Source of the DNA: Endothia cerciana
Lineage: Eukaryota; Ascomycota; Sordariomycetes; Diaporthales; Cryphonectriaceae
NCBI GenBank assembly: GCA_026119935.1
Contig: JALRMH010000019.1
Coordinates: 372,001 to 436,000, forward strand
Direction: 5' to 3'
Length of the DNA stretch: 64,000 bases
Shown: in pieces, positions 44,315 to 56,751 of the stretch
Layout of the letters: each line of letters opens with the position of its first letter
How positions within the stretch are numbered: position 1 is the first letter of the stretch
Notes under the pieces: model-generated
What the model was told of the DNA's origin: nothing
Seen by the model: only the letters and a program-made list of their open reading frames with translations
Database searches by the model: none
Position numbers and translations under genes: made by a program

Positions 44315-47217
44315 TCAATCTTGTGCCGGTGCCTCTGCCCAGATATCCTCTCCAAACATGCTGTTCTCAGTACCCAGAGCTGAGTCGATGTTAGGCTCCC
44401 CAACCTGCGGATGTGCATCGCTCGCTCCCTTCTCACCGTCCAGGCTGGGACCTTGCGCACTGGTGCTGTCTGGCCTAGGATTTCCAGGAGACTGCGCTGT
44501 GGCTAAAGCCCGAGCCTCGCCCAGGCCGTAGTAGCCCGAGTCCCGGTTCTTGGTAGCCTTCTGGGATCTGTCGTCGTCGGCATGGCTCCTCGCAGTCTCC
44601 ACTTCGATTTGACCGCTTAGCTCTACTACGATGCCCTCCAACCTCCGCAGACGCTTGATCAGCTCCAGCTCGCGCTCACTTGCTTGTGCCTTGGAGGAGG
44701 GCAATGAGCCCCCGGTGGTCTCGGCCTTGTCGTTTGGGCCGAGCTCTGTACTCGGATGCTTGTGGGTGCCGGGATGCCCACTGCCTCGGTTCGTTGCCTC
44801 CTGTCTCTGCTTGCCCTTCTCGCTTGGCCGTCCTTCAACCAACCCGGCTCCTTCCTGAGCACTCCGATTGGGGTCTTTGCTCATGCCGAGAGGATTTGCA
44901 TCAGGTCTGAGTCTGTATAATGACCCGTTGTCTCCGTCTGGCAAGTAACTTTTGACCTTGGAATCTGTTTGAACATACGTCCCCAGCGGACTCTGATACT
45001 TCCTCAGATCGTCTATCCCAGAGAGGCGTCCCCCCAACCAAGGATCAACGGCTTCGTTCCATGGGGTCCTCGTATCTCTTTCCTCCTGGACTCCAACTTC
45101 GAGTGACATATTGCTAGGGGCGTGTCCCTCTATAGATATTGTCTCCTCGATATTGTGGGCTCTCAGTAGATGAACCCGGAGGTTGTCTGTCCGTCCCGCA
45201 GCGAACGTCCTCTTGCAGCCCGGTACCGTGCAGGAAAGCTTCTCGGGCAAATGGGTCCTCAGGTGCCGTCTGACATGAGAGCGCCAGTTCTTCGTGTGGC
45301 CTTTTGGTTGGTATCCGCAGCCAGGCCACGGACATTTGTTGATGTCTCGAGCGGCAACCACTGCCAACATGGTATTAACTTCCAAGCTGTATTCTTCCTG
45401 GGTTATCCGAGTCTCATTGCTTTGTCCGAGCGTTATAGCATCTGCAGTTGCCGTGCTGATATGATTCTGAAACATACCATCAGCTGGCGGCTGATGGCCT
45501 GACCTGCTATCCAGCTCGACGTCGGTGAAACCCAATCGTCCATTATCCGTAACGTTAATGCTGGGATCATCGCCTGTTGGGTCTGGATGGAGCTCGGCCT
45601 CCAAGCGCGGCGCTCTCTCTTGGTCATATCCATCCCCCTCTTCGGACTCGGATGTCGCAGATCTATCGTCAAATTCATATGCGCCCGACAAGGAGGCCAT
45701 GGAGATCTCCTCCAAGTGGCCACTGAGGTGGTTAGTAATTGTCATTTTTCCCTGTCCAGTCTCACATCGGCAGAGCGGACATTCGATCGAATACCATTTA
45801 GGCCCAAAGCTGTGGTCAAGTGAAAGATGTGAAACCCAGTCGTGCCTTGTCAGAAAGGCACGATCAGATGTGGAGCATCCAGGTTCGAGACAGATCCAAG
45901 GCCGCAGGTCGTCGTAGATGTGCTGTTTCCAGGCGCTATTGTGGCGGATGTTGAGTAACTTCCCACAACATACACATTCAAAAACCTTGCCTTCTCTAGC
46001 TTGTGGAGGCAGAGGTGGTATCCGCACTCTTCGTTCTTTGTCCGCACCATATGACATCACGGTCTCTGCGTATGGAGAGGCCGTCGTTGGCAGAGACGAC
46101 CCTATCCCAGAGTCATGAAACTTGGAGCTGTTGCTGTCGTTGTTGGCTGCTTCTATTTCCACGGATAGCTCTCCCTCTGATCGTCCATTATGGTTTCTGG
46201 CCTCTTGACACCTCAGATAGCGCGTGTAGTTCGCCTTGCCGAGTCGTTCAACTAGTAAATCATCCGCCTCCGGAAATCTGGTGCTGATCTTCTCGCTGTA
46301 CGCCTGGTATGGATCCCAGGTTTTCCAGAGTTCCAGAACTGCTGTATGTTCAACGTCAGGACGTAACAGAGGGCTGCTAAGGAGTGGCTCGAGATCTAAA
46401 AGGCACTCGGTGTCTGTTTTCAGGTCCTCGAGAACTTCTCCCAAAGAGTCATTGCTGAAATTCGAGGCCGATGACGCGTCGCTTTCCGCATCGATTGCCG
46501 TTGCAATTAGAGAGTTGAGCTTCTTCACGGACTTATCACCTGCCACATCGAGGGGGATCTTGATAGCATCGAGAAGTCCTAAAGATAGTCAGATTGGCTT
46601 CCAGCTTGATGATGGAGCCTAACTGGGATTATGATAGGGCAGGAAAGCAGGTCATCTCATTCCACGTGAGGTTATCTTTTAGAAGGCAACTTGCAGTTGA
46701 AGCTCTTCGTAGGGTGTATCAAAGCCTTGGCTCACAACACGAGAATATCTCCATCTGCGCGCAGATACCGTGCTGATGAATACAACCTCATAGGAATATT
46801 CCTCGATACGGGGGGTAGCAAGAAAATGCCTGAAGACTAGGAGAATATGAACGTACTCGTTGTAAGTACTTGACCAATACTCATGAGAAGTTTCAGCACA
46901 TCACGTTGTAAGATACGAGATGCAGATGCTACCAGAGTCTCGTCCAGACTTCCGTCCACTGCTCCATTTTCGTCTGACCACGTCTTGAGACGATCGTAGC
47001 TTCTGCGTATGCTTACGCGGATCGTTCTCTGCTCTTTAGATTCAGACAGTCCGCTGAGGGTCCTCAGGATAGCGCGGAAGACCAGAATGCACTCTGCACA
47101 AATTTGAGCCACGGGGTTATGCTCGCCCAAGCCAATTTCATGTGGACGCGTATCGGCGAGGTAGCTTTGCACGATGGCTGTCGGGTTTGAAACATCTTGA
47201 GTGCGTACCAAATCCAT
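44315..47217 (-). CDS. Fungal C2H2 zinc finger protein (putative transcription factor)
   Basis: Two exons, 47217-46857 and 46578-44315, joined over a 278-nt intron (donor GTACGT, acceptor TCTTTAG) give 874 aa. Seen: an N-terminal helical domain (SYDRLKTWSDENGAV...) of a type common in fungal C2H2 proteins; then a Cys/His block near 320-410 (ECVCCGKLL, DDLRPWICLEPGC, FLTRHDWVSHLSLDH, ECPLC, NHLSGHLEEISMASL); a second pair of fingers near 535-610 (CPWPGC...HVRRHLRTH, CTVPGCKRTF...HLLRAH); and a coiled coil near 780 (ASERELELIKRLRRLEGIVVELSGQI). Nuclear DNA or RNA binding is inferred from the fingers. It is divergent from the DUF7580-like gene across 596 bp. The long intron is the least certain part and could hide another small exon. 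Confidence 0.75.
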
Positions 47218-47813
47218 TTTCAAATATTGCGATGCCCAATCAACGAGCTTAATAAAGATATGATGGCTTCTAACGGAGTGAGAAATGTTGCGTCGGCTTT
47301 CTGAAAAGATCCTTGGTCTCAGCTTGGGGGACTTCTGAAGCCTCGCCTGGCGATTCTCTGCGAGGATACCGCTTCAAGAAAAGATGATATTGATAGTGTG
47401 CAAAAGTTTTAGACTGGTGAGACGTGGGGTAGATCAGGCTTTGAGGCGACTTCCACAAGCACGCGGCCCTTCCCTCCTCCCGTAGAGTACGGTGATGTGG
47501 CAGACTGTCGCTTCCTGCATGTCAGCTCCGCCGCCGCCGCTTTCAGCACAGCCACCATCATGAACGACTCTGCTCCAGTCAATTGAAGACAGTAAGAGAA
47601 TGAAAGCCAATGCTACTGTGCATCATGCATCTCAAGTGGTCTAGCTCCCAAGGCCGGTCTAGTTGCCCTCGACCCGCTCTACTTTTTACACTTGGCAACC
47701 CTCGCTTTCCGATTCCTCCTCATGTTCTTTTGTTCAAGTGATGATCCAGTCTCTCCTCAAAATTTGAGTGCACAGTTCTTACTCTCGCATTCAATGCAAA
47801 GTCGCCATGCATC
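47218..47813. promoter_or_regulatory. Divergent promoter region C2H2 gene / DUF7580-like gene
   Basis: A 596 bp spacer between two outward-reading starts. No reading frame of interest; no specific site could be named. Confidence 0.5.
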
Positions 47814-49985
47814 ATGGATCCCTTCTCCTTCTCACTTGCCATATTACAGTTGATCGGATGCACCGGAAACGCGATCAAGATGTCGTCATTGATATACAAG
47901 AAGCTCAAGGTCTTCCGCAATTACTCTCGAGAAGTAGAACGCGTGTTAAAACGAGTCGATGTCCAAAGAAAGAACTTTCTACATGAGATCCACCTCTTTC
48001 TTCGGCAAGCCCAGGAGGATGAAAGAGACATTGAGCAGATGCTTGAAGACGCCGAGCACCCTAGATGGAAGAGCAAAGAGCTTCAGTTTGGCCTGGATGC
48101 GGCCTTCGGGAAGAGCTTAAGCACTTGTCAGGATATCATCGAGGAGATTGGGTCGACGCTCCGGAGCCTTCAAATTGAACTCTGCTGTTTCGATGAGATA
48201 GTTGGAATGTGTGACAAGGTAAGGAGGTCTTTTCCTCCACCCTCACTTTCCCTCACTTGCCTGATCACAATTTCCCTATTCTTTCTTCCTGAATACCCGT
48301 GATGATTACTCCAATGAAGATGGTTCAGCTCCAGTCAAGAGCTGTTATCGGGATCTGCACCCAGCAGGCTAACCACCTATAGAACGAACCCCTGAAAGAC
48401 GCAGTCCGTCGTCTACGTAAGAGGATTAAGATCACCTGGGATAAACCCAAATTTGAGGAGCAAATCAAGAATCTTCGAGAACTAAACGACGACTTAAGAC
48501 GGTAAGTCTGGGATTCGTTCATGAACTCCTCGGAATTCAAAGGTATGGTTGGGAGTCTTCTCCGAACCCTCCAACAATCCGACTCGCCAAAGGGTTCGAA
48601 TCTCCCCAACACTTGTACTCCTTAGCAATTCTGAATTTTCATGATCCCTTCCTATGATACATCGGTGGCTAGATTTCTCTGATGATATTCAACAGTCTCA
48701 GAGAGCAAGTGGCGGAAATCGAGGAGCCAAACCGTGCCGTATCGTCTCTCGGTCCTCGTATCGCAAAACAACTCCCCCAGGAGTATAGCTCTATCGGCAA
48801 GGTCAAGAGGGCTTCCGAAGCCTTACACCAGGCACTTGCTGCAGCGTGGCTCAGGTCGCTGGATGCAACTTTGGCTAGAGAATTGAAACACAATGTTAAG
48901 CTCCTCGTCGATACTCAGGCGAGGGACGAGGTGCGAATGGAGGTTGCAATCACTTGCTACGGACATCGTATAGGACCACAGTATGTGCGTATTTCCCGCT
49001 GCTCAATTGCTTGACTAAAGTCGTCTACAGGCTTCCAGCCCAGCTCGGTTTCGTCAGACTTCACGTGGAATCAAGGCTCATCGACTTCACAGAGTCCGAA
49101 ATGAGCATGCGTCCAGACGGTAGGGACGGTGGTCATAAAAGGCGCAAGGTTCACTTTGCTGGGGACAAAGTTTGCACGCTCGATGAAGCAACAATCACAA
49201 AAGACACTGGACAAAGCGCACTGTCGGTCGATCTTTGCAATGCACAAGACATCTGTGCCGTGTTTCATGCAAAGAACATGACATGTCGTGCGTCAAAGTG
49301 TCTCGGACACCTCGACAACTGCGTCAACGAGAATTTCAGACACAGCTTCTTTCAGGCCCCAGGAAGCACGGACTCGGAGCCCATACCTGGTGCCCTCTGT
49401 GTCTCTATGGATGAAGTCCTCAGCCGTCCCGTTGAAAAGTCAGTGACCTTTGTGGACCAACTCAAGCTGGCGCGTGGTTTTGTTATGGCCGCGTTGAAGT
49501 TCCATTCAACACCATGGCTTCGAGAGCGCTTCTCTCTCCATGACCTGTCTTTCTTTCCCTCCCGCGAGGGCGACATCTCGCATTGTCTTCAAACAGCCCA
49601 CCTAGCTCTCGACTTCGTCCAGAACGCTCAAGACAACGACTCCGCTATCGCCATGGAAGACGCTAGCGACGAAGAAGCCGTCGAGAATGATAAGCTCACC
49701 TACGGAGTGCGAAACCTGACGCTCTGGAGACTGGGAGCCGTACTTTTACAGATCGGGAACTGGTCCACCATCGAATCAGTGGGCGACGTGGTGAACGTGC
49801 GGCGTCTCGCCCAGAGAACCCCGATGTTGGGCAAGAGATACAAGAATTTGACTAAGCAGTGCTTGGAATGTGATTTTGCGTTTGGCGATGACCTCTCGAG
49901 ACCACGATTGCAGCAGGCTGTGTACGAGAACGTGGTTGGTGGGCTGACAGAAATGATCAGCGGCTTGGAGATTGGGGACGAATAA
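47814..49985 (+). CDS. DUF7580-like fungal protein
   Basis: Four exons, 47814-48218, 48383-48501, 48696-48980 and 49031-49985 (introns 164, 194 and 50 nt), give 587 aa. Seen: N-terminal hydrophobic start MDPFSFSLAILQLIGCTGNAIKM followed by a long helical region (residues about 20-240), then a more globular C-terminal half with PWLRERFSLHDLSFFP and QTAHLALDF, and a C-terminal segment LTYGVRNLTLWRLGAVLLQIGNW...LLGKRY-like NLTKQCLECDFAFGDDL. This layout matches the filamentous-fungal family annotated DUF7580, in which the C-terminal half looks like a degenerate kinase-like or ancillary domain. These proteins occur in variable, recognition-type gene sets, but no function is established. The two long introns are less certain. 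Confidence 0.68.
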
Positions 49986-50690
49986 TGTCTACTGCCCAGG
50001 TGAGGTAGGACTGAGCAGGCAAGTCTGGGTTACAGCTTATACTCGTCACATCGTGGTTCAGAAAAGGGCGTTAGTCACTCATCAAAAGACATGATATTCA
50101 CTGGGATGAGACTTGGCATTCCACGAGTCTTCGCGGCAACCGTTGGTTGTATTAGAACCATCCTTGATGCCGTTAAGCTACTATTCGTCGATCTTGCTTT
50201 TGGGCTGGTGGAGGTCCCGACTAACGGTTGTCAAGCAATCTGGCTTATGACGGATCACGCATCCGCTATGGCAGACGACCTGGAGTCTGTATGATAGCAT
50301 GAACCTTTGACATGGCGGAGTGCGCTTCAGCTTTCATTGGGTCTACATAAGTGATGAAGTTCGGGTTCCCCCTCTGGTAAAGGAAAAGACAAGCCTGGAA
50401 ACTATCTGCTTAGCTGGGGAGATTCTCGGTTGAGATTGGCGGAGATGGCAGAAACGGTGCATCCAACCCTGGCGACTCCGTTGTCTCAGCTGTATCAACA
50501 CCTTTGCCTTTCGCCCCATTCGGTGAATCGCCTACAACCACGTCGGTGTGCCTAGGGGTTGCAATACGACAGCCTGCTTCAGGAAATTCCTCTTTCCATT
50601 GGTCTGGTAGAGCAAAAACCATGTCAAGCTTCCGACATACTCTGATGCCAGCGCACCAAGCCAGCCTAGGACACCCGCGACCAGGCCATC
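49986..50690. other. Intergenic
   Basis: A 705 bp interval between the DUF7580-like gene and the amidase relic. Only short chance frames were seen. Confidence 0.45.
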
Positions 50691-52510
50691 ATGGGGTCCA
50701 TTTGGACGAAACGATCCAATTTGAGATCGAAGGGGCTCGATACATTTCCCTCTCCATTCCGGGAGTTTTTATATTCTCCTCTTCAATCGCTTCTTTCACT
50801 AGGGAGCGTTCGTCCTCCATTACTCACTCTCGTCGTCTTGACCAGGCACCGCAGTACCATCCCAGTGACTCCACTGTTGTGCCCCCCTCTCGTCACAGTC
50901 TTCCGACCCGAAGACGCGGGTACCTTTTCGACAGACTGGATGCTGAGTCAGGCACGTATCTGGTTGGATCTTGACGACATGGCTTCAGGTGAACTTCCTC
51001 TCGGGCATCATCATTGTCACAGGCGAAGAGCAAGTTGACGATGTCCCTGCAGCAATTTCAGCAGTCCAGTTTCCCGAGGCTTGGAATACGACTTGGTGGA
51101 CAGTAACGTCCCTCGAATCGTGCGGAGGCTTGTAATCAGGCCCGCACGTTATAGCAAACGGAAGGCTCAACAAAGCATACGGGATTCACGACGAAACCAA
51201 CGAAGCGTTCGTGATGGCCGCTAGCCCGCAAATCGTCTCTGGGTGAGTGTCTACGGACGTGACTTTGTGCTCGTATATCACTCCTGATTCATATTGTCTC
51301 TAGAGAATCCAGCAACTTGCGCGTCGGCGGCAATTGCTACTCATCAATCGGCGTCGCTGTGTCAAGTCGAATACGTCCTCTGACTCCGTCAACTGGACGA
51401 AATAAGCCACTTCGTGGGACTTGTTTTGCTGTCAAGGACATCTTTGACATTCAGGGGTTCCAAGGGATGGCAGGAGATAAGGCGTTCTACAGCGTTTCTC
51501 GACCTGCACCTGTGACATGTCCAGCGATCCAGTGGCTTCTTGATGCCGGCGCCGAGCTCACCGGCACCCTGCGTCTGGGTTCCCTCATCGCCAGAGAAGA
51601 ACCCGCCGAGTCGGTTGATTTCCACGCGCCTTTCAACCCAAGAGGAGATGGGTATCAGTCTGCTTGGAGCAGCAGCGGTGGAAGCGGTGCGGCTATTGCT
51701 GCATACGATTGGCTTGACTTCACCATCGCTCAAGATAGTGAGATGGGCCTCTTCTTCTTTCCCGCACATGAATTCTAGTCTCAAGGTTTCCCCAGTTGTA
51801 CCAGATACCATGCTCATAGCAACTGAGAGTAGCCGGAGGCCTACCATGGCCAACGCCTGTTTCGAAATCCGCCTCACGCAGGAGACTATCTCGACGGACA
51901 ACGTGGTGCCATCCTTTCCGTATGTCCCTCACGGTGCCAAGTTGCACAACGTCAACGCTCATCATTTGACAGTCGATTTGATGCCCCTGCTATGTACACA
52001 AGAGGTATTGCTAGACTTGAGCAATACGTCGGTATATGGCTTGACCAGAAGCCTATGGTGTTCGGCGATGTATGTGGCCTAAGGAAGCCCACCAGAGCCG
52101 GATTTTCGTTGACTGAGCCTTCTGGCTTCCAGTTTCAATCATCTACCTTACCGACTTTCTGCCAATTTCCAACGACGAGCAGATGAAGCCTATTGACCAG
52201 TTCATACAAGACATGGAGCAGACTTTCAACACGGAGACCAAGCAAGTGTCCATTGCGGAAACATGGAAGGCGAAACCTCGCAAGGATGCCAGTGGACAGT
52301 CAGTGCAGGACTACTTGACCGATGTGAGAATCCTTGATTGAGATAATATTGTTTCTTGCTGCTGAAACGTCCTAGATGGGAGTCAACACGTTTATCTACG
52401 ACGTCTACCACACGATGGATAGATTCCGATCAAAATATGAGACTCAATTTGATCGTTACCCTTACATCAACCCAGTCACTAGGTTCCGATGGTCAGCAGA
52501 CGCTCTATAG
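50691..52510 (+). pseudogene. Decayed Arp1-type amidase (amidase signature family)
   Basis: Pieces of one fungal amidase can be read in order but in different frames. Seen: ETIQFEIEGARYISLS near 50700; NFLSGIIIVTG...SLESCGGL interrupted by an in-frame TAA at 51133-51135; GPHVIANGRLNKAYGIHDETNEAFVM; after a plausible intron (51243-51301) the core PLRGTCFAVKDIFDIQGF with the catalytic Lys, then PFNPRGDGYQSAWSSSGGSGAAIAAYDWLDF with the Ser-rich signature; later YLTDFLPISNDEQMKPIDQF and FIYDVYHTMDRFRSKYETQFDRYPYINPVTRFRW, stopping at 52510. The part between about 51735 and 52135 does not give the expected protein, and the usual C-terminal end is missing. Frameshifts and stops indicate a non-functional copy. 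Confidence 0.75.
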
Positions 52511-53137
52511 ACTGCTCGAGAGCATCCCCCATCTTTTCCGTGTTAACAGTTTTCCAGGGACCCTGCTCAAGGGATATCATTCGAGGGCCTTGGCTATTAA
52601 GATATTTAAAGGGCTAGCTATTTTATTGCTTATTTAAGTTCAGGGCTGTTACCTGCAGTATCACCCATCCCATCACCACGCGCTGTAGGGGCTATGATAA
52701 CTGCTACACATCCTATGCTCAGTGGGACTGCCCGATCGGTGTAGGAGAGCGGGCCAGACACCTACCCTCGACCACGCTGTTCGCGCATCGCCGAACATCC
52801 GGGGGGCTTGGGACGGTTGCCTTGGGTTGGATGCAAATAAGTATGACAGAAAGACTGCCATCCATCTACCACCAGAATCTCAAATGGCTGGAATCTTCAC
52901 CACCGAAACCTCTCATCGACGCAAAAATTCTGATCTCCATTCTGGACGATACACTCGCTGTATTAAGAACACAGAGCTCTTTCTCTCGAGCCCTCTTGTA
53001 ACTGAACGCAACGCCATGCCCAATGCTGATATTTCCCCCCCATTCCAAGCGGCAGGTATCATCGACAGTGATCTACATAGAACTTCTGTATATATAATCA
53101 AGGGATGAATAAAGGTCAGACCAGATTTCCGCCGTTG
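52511..53137. other. Intergenic
   Basis: A 627 bp interval between the amidase relic and the GT90 3' end. No gene was recognised. Confidence 0.45.
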
Positions 53138-55063
53138 CTAATCGACAGAAGTGGTTAAAACAGAGAATCCAATATTCTCCCGGTCGTCATCGATAACACG
53201 CGCGTATCTGTGAGGTTGTCAGTATCTTGATGTAGTGGCAAGATGGAGGGGCAGCGGGACTCACTCTAACAATAGCCTGAAAAACCACACCTCCATATCC
53301 TCTTTTCTCAACACCTTATTCGCCCAGCCCCTTCCCTGCAGCGCCACTCTCTCCGCCTCCTTCTTCCCCAGCTCTCCATCGCCAAAGAAACGCACGGACT
53401 CGAGCCACTCGTCCCCGTGCAGACTGAGCGGGATGTAGTGCGCCCACGCCTTGACCCATTCGTAGTGCCACTCCCTGAAAATGGCGAACTTGTAGATCAG
53501 GCTCCTGCTCTTAAGGAATGCGTAGAACCGACCTGAGAAGGCGTTGCCGTCCATGTCCAGCAGGTACTTATGCTGCCACGCATCCTGCTGCTCCGCCCGG
53601 CTCGTGACCTGGAAGAACTCAGTCTGCGCATCGCAGTCGCCCGGGTCGCATTGCCCCACGTGCGAGAAGCGCACGTTGATGATGTCCTTGTAGTCACCAC
53701 GGGGCACCTCCTTCACCGTCCACTCTGGACGCGACTCGTCGCCTCGGTTGCCGAGAATTTTGGCCTGATCCGCCGCGTTGAGCTTCTGGACCAGCCGCTG
53801 CCGGTGCTGTCGCCGCCACCCACCGTTCCGCGAGAACCCGCCTGTAGTCGAGCCTCGCCAGTACAGCTCGTCTTTCTTCAAAGCCCAGGCCATGTCCTTC
53901 TTCTCCTCGTAAGGCACCTTGTCGTACCAGTACCAGGGAGAGGGATATAGTATGTCGTTATACGATGAGATCTTGCTCTGCGAGAAGATGGGAAACAGGT
54001 CGTGCACGATGTTATAGGCATTCGGCCTATCGAAAAACCCATACGTCGAGCTAAGGCTCGGGCTGTAGCAGATATCCGCCATGGCCGTCTCATTGTAGAC
54101 GAAACCCAGCTCGCTCATCGCGTACCTCTCCACATCATCCACGCGGTCGACCTCCTCCAGCGCGCGCGCGGGGCTCTCAGGCGGGCATGACATGCGCGAG
54201 TGGGTCCAGACGGGTTGGTGCGCAAAGACGTTGAAGCGCGTGAGCTTGGTCTCGGAGAAATAGGTGCCGTCGTTGAGATCACGCGGCTTCTTGGTGAACT
54301 GGTTCCGCGGGTTGGTCACCGCATTCGCCACCCTCATGTTCTTGTTCTTGGCCGTAGCTACTAGCCGCTCCATGTCGTCGTGCGGCACTACCACTCGCGG
54401 CTCGTCATGGATGTTGAATGCCAGGTCCATGTTGGGCAGGTGCGCCAGGAACGGCTTCATCATACCCTCCGTCGCGTCCCGCTGCCAGTCGCCGCCGCCT
54501 TGTATATGTGTGATCCTGCCGTCGCGGATCTGCACGCCCAGCAGCGCGTTGTCCCATCCCAATGCCTCGGCCGCACGGGCGCGGATTGTGGAGGGCTTGA
54601 GGCCCCAGAAGGGCGTGATGAGCTCGTGGATCAGGTCAAACTCGTCGACAAGCTGGACGCCCTTGCTTGTGGCGTACTCGAACCACTTGTCGAAATTAGG
54701 CGGGGGGGGGATCTCATAGCGGCGGCGATACTCGGTCACCGCCTCTGCAAGGGTTTTTGACTGGCGCGCCTTCGTCTCCTCGAGCTTATTCTCGGCCTCC
54801 TTGATAAGGTGCCATATGGGGTGGGAGCCGCCGGGCGCGGGCTTGAACTTAGTTCGCGGCGCGTCATGATCGATGTCGGCAGGGGGCCGGTTGGGATCTG
54901 GTTCGCCCTGCACAGGCTTGACGTCGGAGGGCGGTGTTTTCGGGATGTTCAGGTTCGGGAGGAGCGTGGTAGGTCGTTGAGGCGTCCCGAGCTGTAGGAC
55001 GGTGTAGACGAGGAAGCACAAGAGCACGATAGCTCCGAGTGTGAGGGTCTGTCGTGGTCGCAT
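53138..55063 (-). CDS. GT90 family CAP10-like glycosyltransferase
   Basis: Two exons, 55063-53265 and 53207-53138 (57-nt intron, donor GTGAGT, acceptor CTCACAG), give 622 aa; the second exon supplies the last 23 codons (YARVIDDDRENIGF). Seen: a short cytosolic head and one membrane anchor at residues about 8-26 (type II), a Pro-rich stem, then the lumenal domain with PFWGLKPSTIRARAAEALGW, NIHDEPRVVVP, DELYWRGSTTGG, and the family signature HKYLLDMDGNAFSGRFYAFLKSRSLIYKFAIFREWHYEWV. Known: fungal GT90 enzymes include Cap10/Cxt1-type xylosyltransferases acting in the Golgi on capsule, cell wall or glycolipid glycans. Donor and acceptor for this copy are not determined. Without the intron it would end at 53261 with LLLE; the spliced form restores the usual family C-terminus. 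Confidence 0.9.
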
Positions 55064-56061
55064 CTTCCATCACAGAATACGTCGTGGGCTCGAGTCTGCA
55101 CGGCGCATCGACTTTGAGCCCTCGAGCAGGGCTCAAGTCCAGGTGGTCGAGTCCAAGACTGGACGGGGGCGAAGACGAGGACGGGGCGACGTCAAGAGGC
55201 GGCGAGCGAGAAGGCTACCTCCCAGCTTGACCGTCAGTTACGCGTAAAAAGTAAGCCCTCGTGTGACATGAGGACGCAGACCGGGGCATTGGAGCATCTG
55301 GCCAATCCCAACAGGCTGCTTTTGCAAATTGGCGATGGTAGGAGGATGGAAGACTCCGAAAGTTCACATGGAGATGCCGTGACGGAAAGGAGTGCCAAAG
55401 AGGATCAGATAGCTATCTACTTGTCAACCTCGGCCACCTGACGCAGGCCCTTGCGTATCTCTCAAACATTCCGCGCTAAAACAGCGACAGCCTTCCACGG
55501 CGAATCATAGGGCATGAAGGGGCATTAAGAAAGGACTTCTCTAGAACCTGAATCAGGATCAGCAACGCGGGGCCTTATTTGAATCACTGCACACTTATTA
55601 TGGTAATCCGAGTCTTCTTCTGCCACCCTCAGTGGCACAGGGGGTCGTGGTCTGCTGCCCATCCCCCAATCAATTGCAAGACAAATGATGCAGTGGCGCA
55701 GAATCCAGTATGAGAGAATCCTGGCATCGTGGACACGTGCCATTTCCATTTCAGAGACCTGCAACAGAGCCTCGTTCGGCATCACCCAAGGACAGTACAG
55801 GGAGGGTCACATAATCGGGTACATCAATGAGCTTATCACCGAATGCCTGGGGATATTGGCTTAAGTTGAAGTCCGACCTCTTGGAGGTCGCAGTCTTCCA
55901 TTTTGGCTCATCTCGAGATATCTCTAGACGTGAAGGGTGATCATCACCGTACATCCTGTGGCCTCAGCCAGATTTGCCATTTTTGTGCCCTCCACCAGCG
56001 CCGTCTATGCAACAGCGAGATCCTCCTCGCCTGGCTTGATCCATCATGACTTTTGTGTCGT
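55064..56061. other. Intergenic: GT90 promoter and uS8 3' flank
   Basis: A 998 bp spacer between two leftward genes. No additional gene was recognised. Confidence 0.5.
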
Positions 56062-56751
56062 CTAGTAGAAGAAACCAATGATCTTGCCGGACACATGCTT
56101 GCGACGGGCCTCCTCGTGGTCCATGATACCAGCGGAGGTGGTCAGGATGACATAGCCGAACTGACGCGAGGGCAGCAGGCGGACGGTCCACTTCTCAAGG
56201 TCGGCAAGCTTGACGTTGTAGCGGGGGGAGATGACACCGGTCTTGTTGAGGCTGAGAGGAAGTAAGTTAGCTGGATCTATAGTGGCATGCGGGATGGCTT
56301 TGGGATCCGTGAACATACCGGCCGATCAGCTGGACAACGATCTTGCCGGACCGGTGGTCATCGACCTCCTCGAACTCGCCAATGTAGCCTGAGAAGACAC
56401 AGATGTCAGCAGATGTTGCGTAAGACTAAACGTTAGACCACATGGGGGAATTCAGAGAAACGTGTAAGATCTCCGCAGGTTGATCTATCGGCAACTTAAA
56501 AGACTGGAGTCGTTGGGGTTTTGAGACCGTCGTCTAGTTATCATGCCGAATTGGAAAGGGGGGCCCTGCGGTTGGTGTGGTGATAGGGGAGCGTCGTGAG
56601 AGAAGGAAGGCGACATACCGTGCTTCTGCATGACTTGCAGGAACTTGACGATGACCTTGGACGAAGGTCGGATCAGGACCTGGCGCTTGCCGGCCTTCTC
56701 GGCGTTGTTGATGTTCTTCAGAGCATCGTTGAGAACGGAAGTGCGGACCAT
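56062..56751 (-). CDS. RPS22: 40S ribosomal protein uS8 (Rps22/S15a)
   Basis: Three exons, 56751-56619, 56388-56319 and 56251-56062 (introns 230 and 67 nt), give 130 aa, exactly the family length. Seen: MVRTSVLNDALKNINNAEKAGKRQVLIRPSSKV, GYIGEFEEVDDHRSGKIVVQLIGR, LNKTGVISPRYNVKLADLEKW, LLPSRQFGYVILTTSAGIMDHEEARRKH and GKIIGFFY. Known: a primary 18S rRNA-binding protein of the small subunit. It is divergent from the eS12 gene with 708 bp between start codons, so promoter sharing and co-regulation are likely. Nothing is missing. Confidence 0.98.

Noticed and set aside
48590..48620. GGGTTCGAATC resembling a tRNA T-arm
   Set aside because: It lies within an intron of the DUF7580-like gene and no other tRNA arms are visible at the right distance.
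56440..56480. Sequence in the uS8 first intron resembling the 3' end of 18S rRNA (AACCTGCGGA)
   Set aside because: Only about 10 bases agree before the match breaks down; no surrounding rRNA or internal spacer sequence. Chance is the simplest reading.
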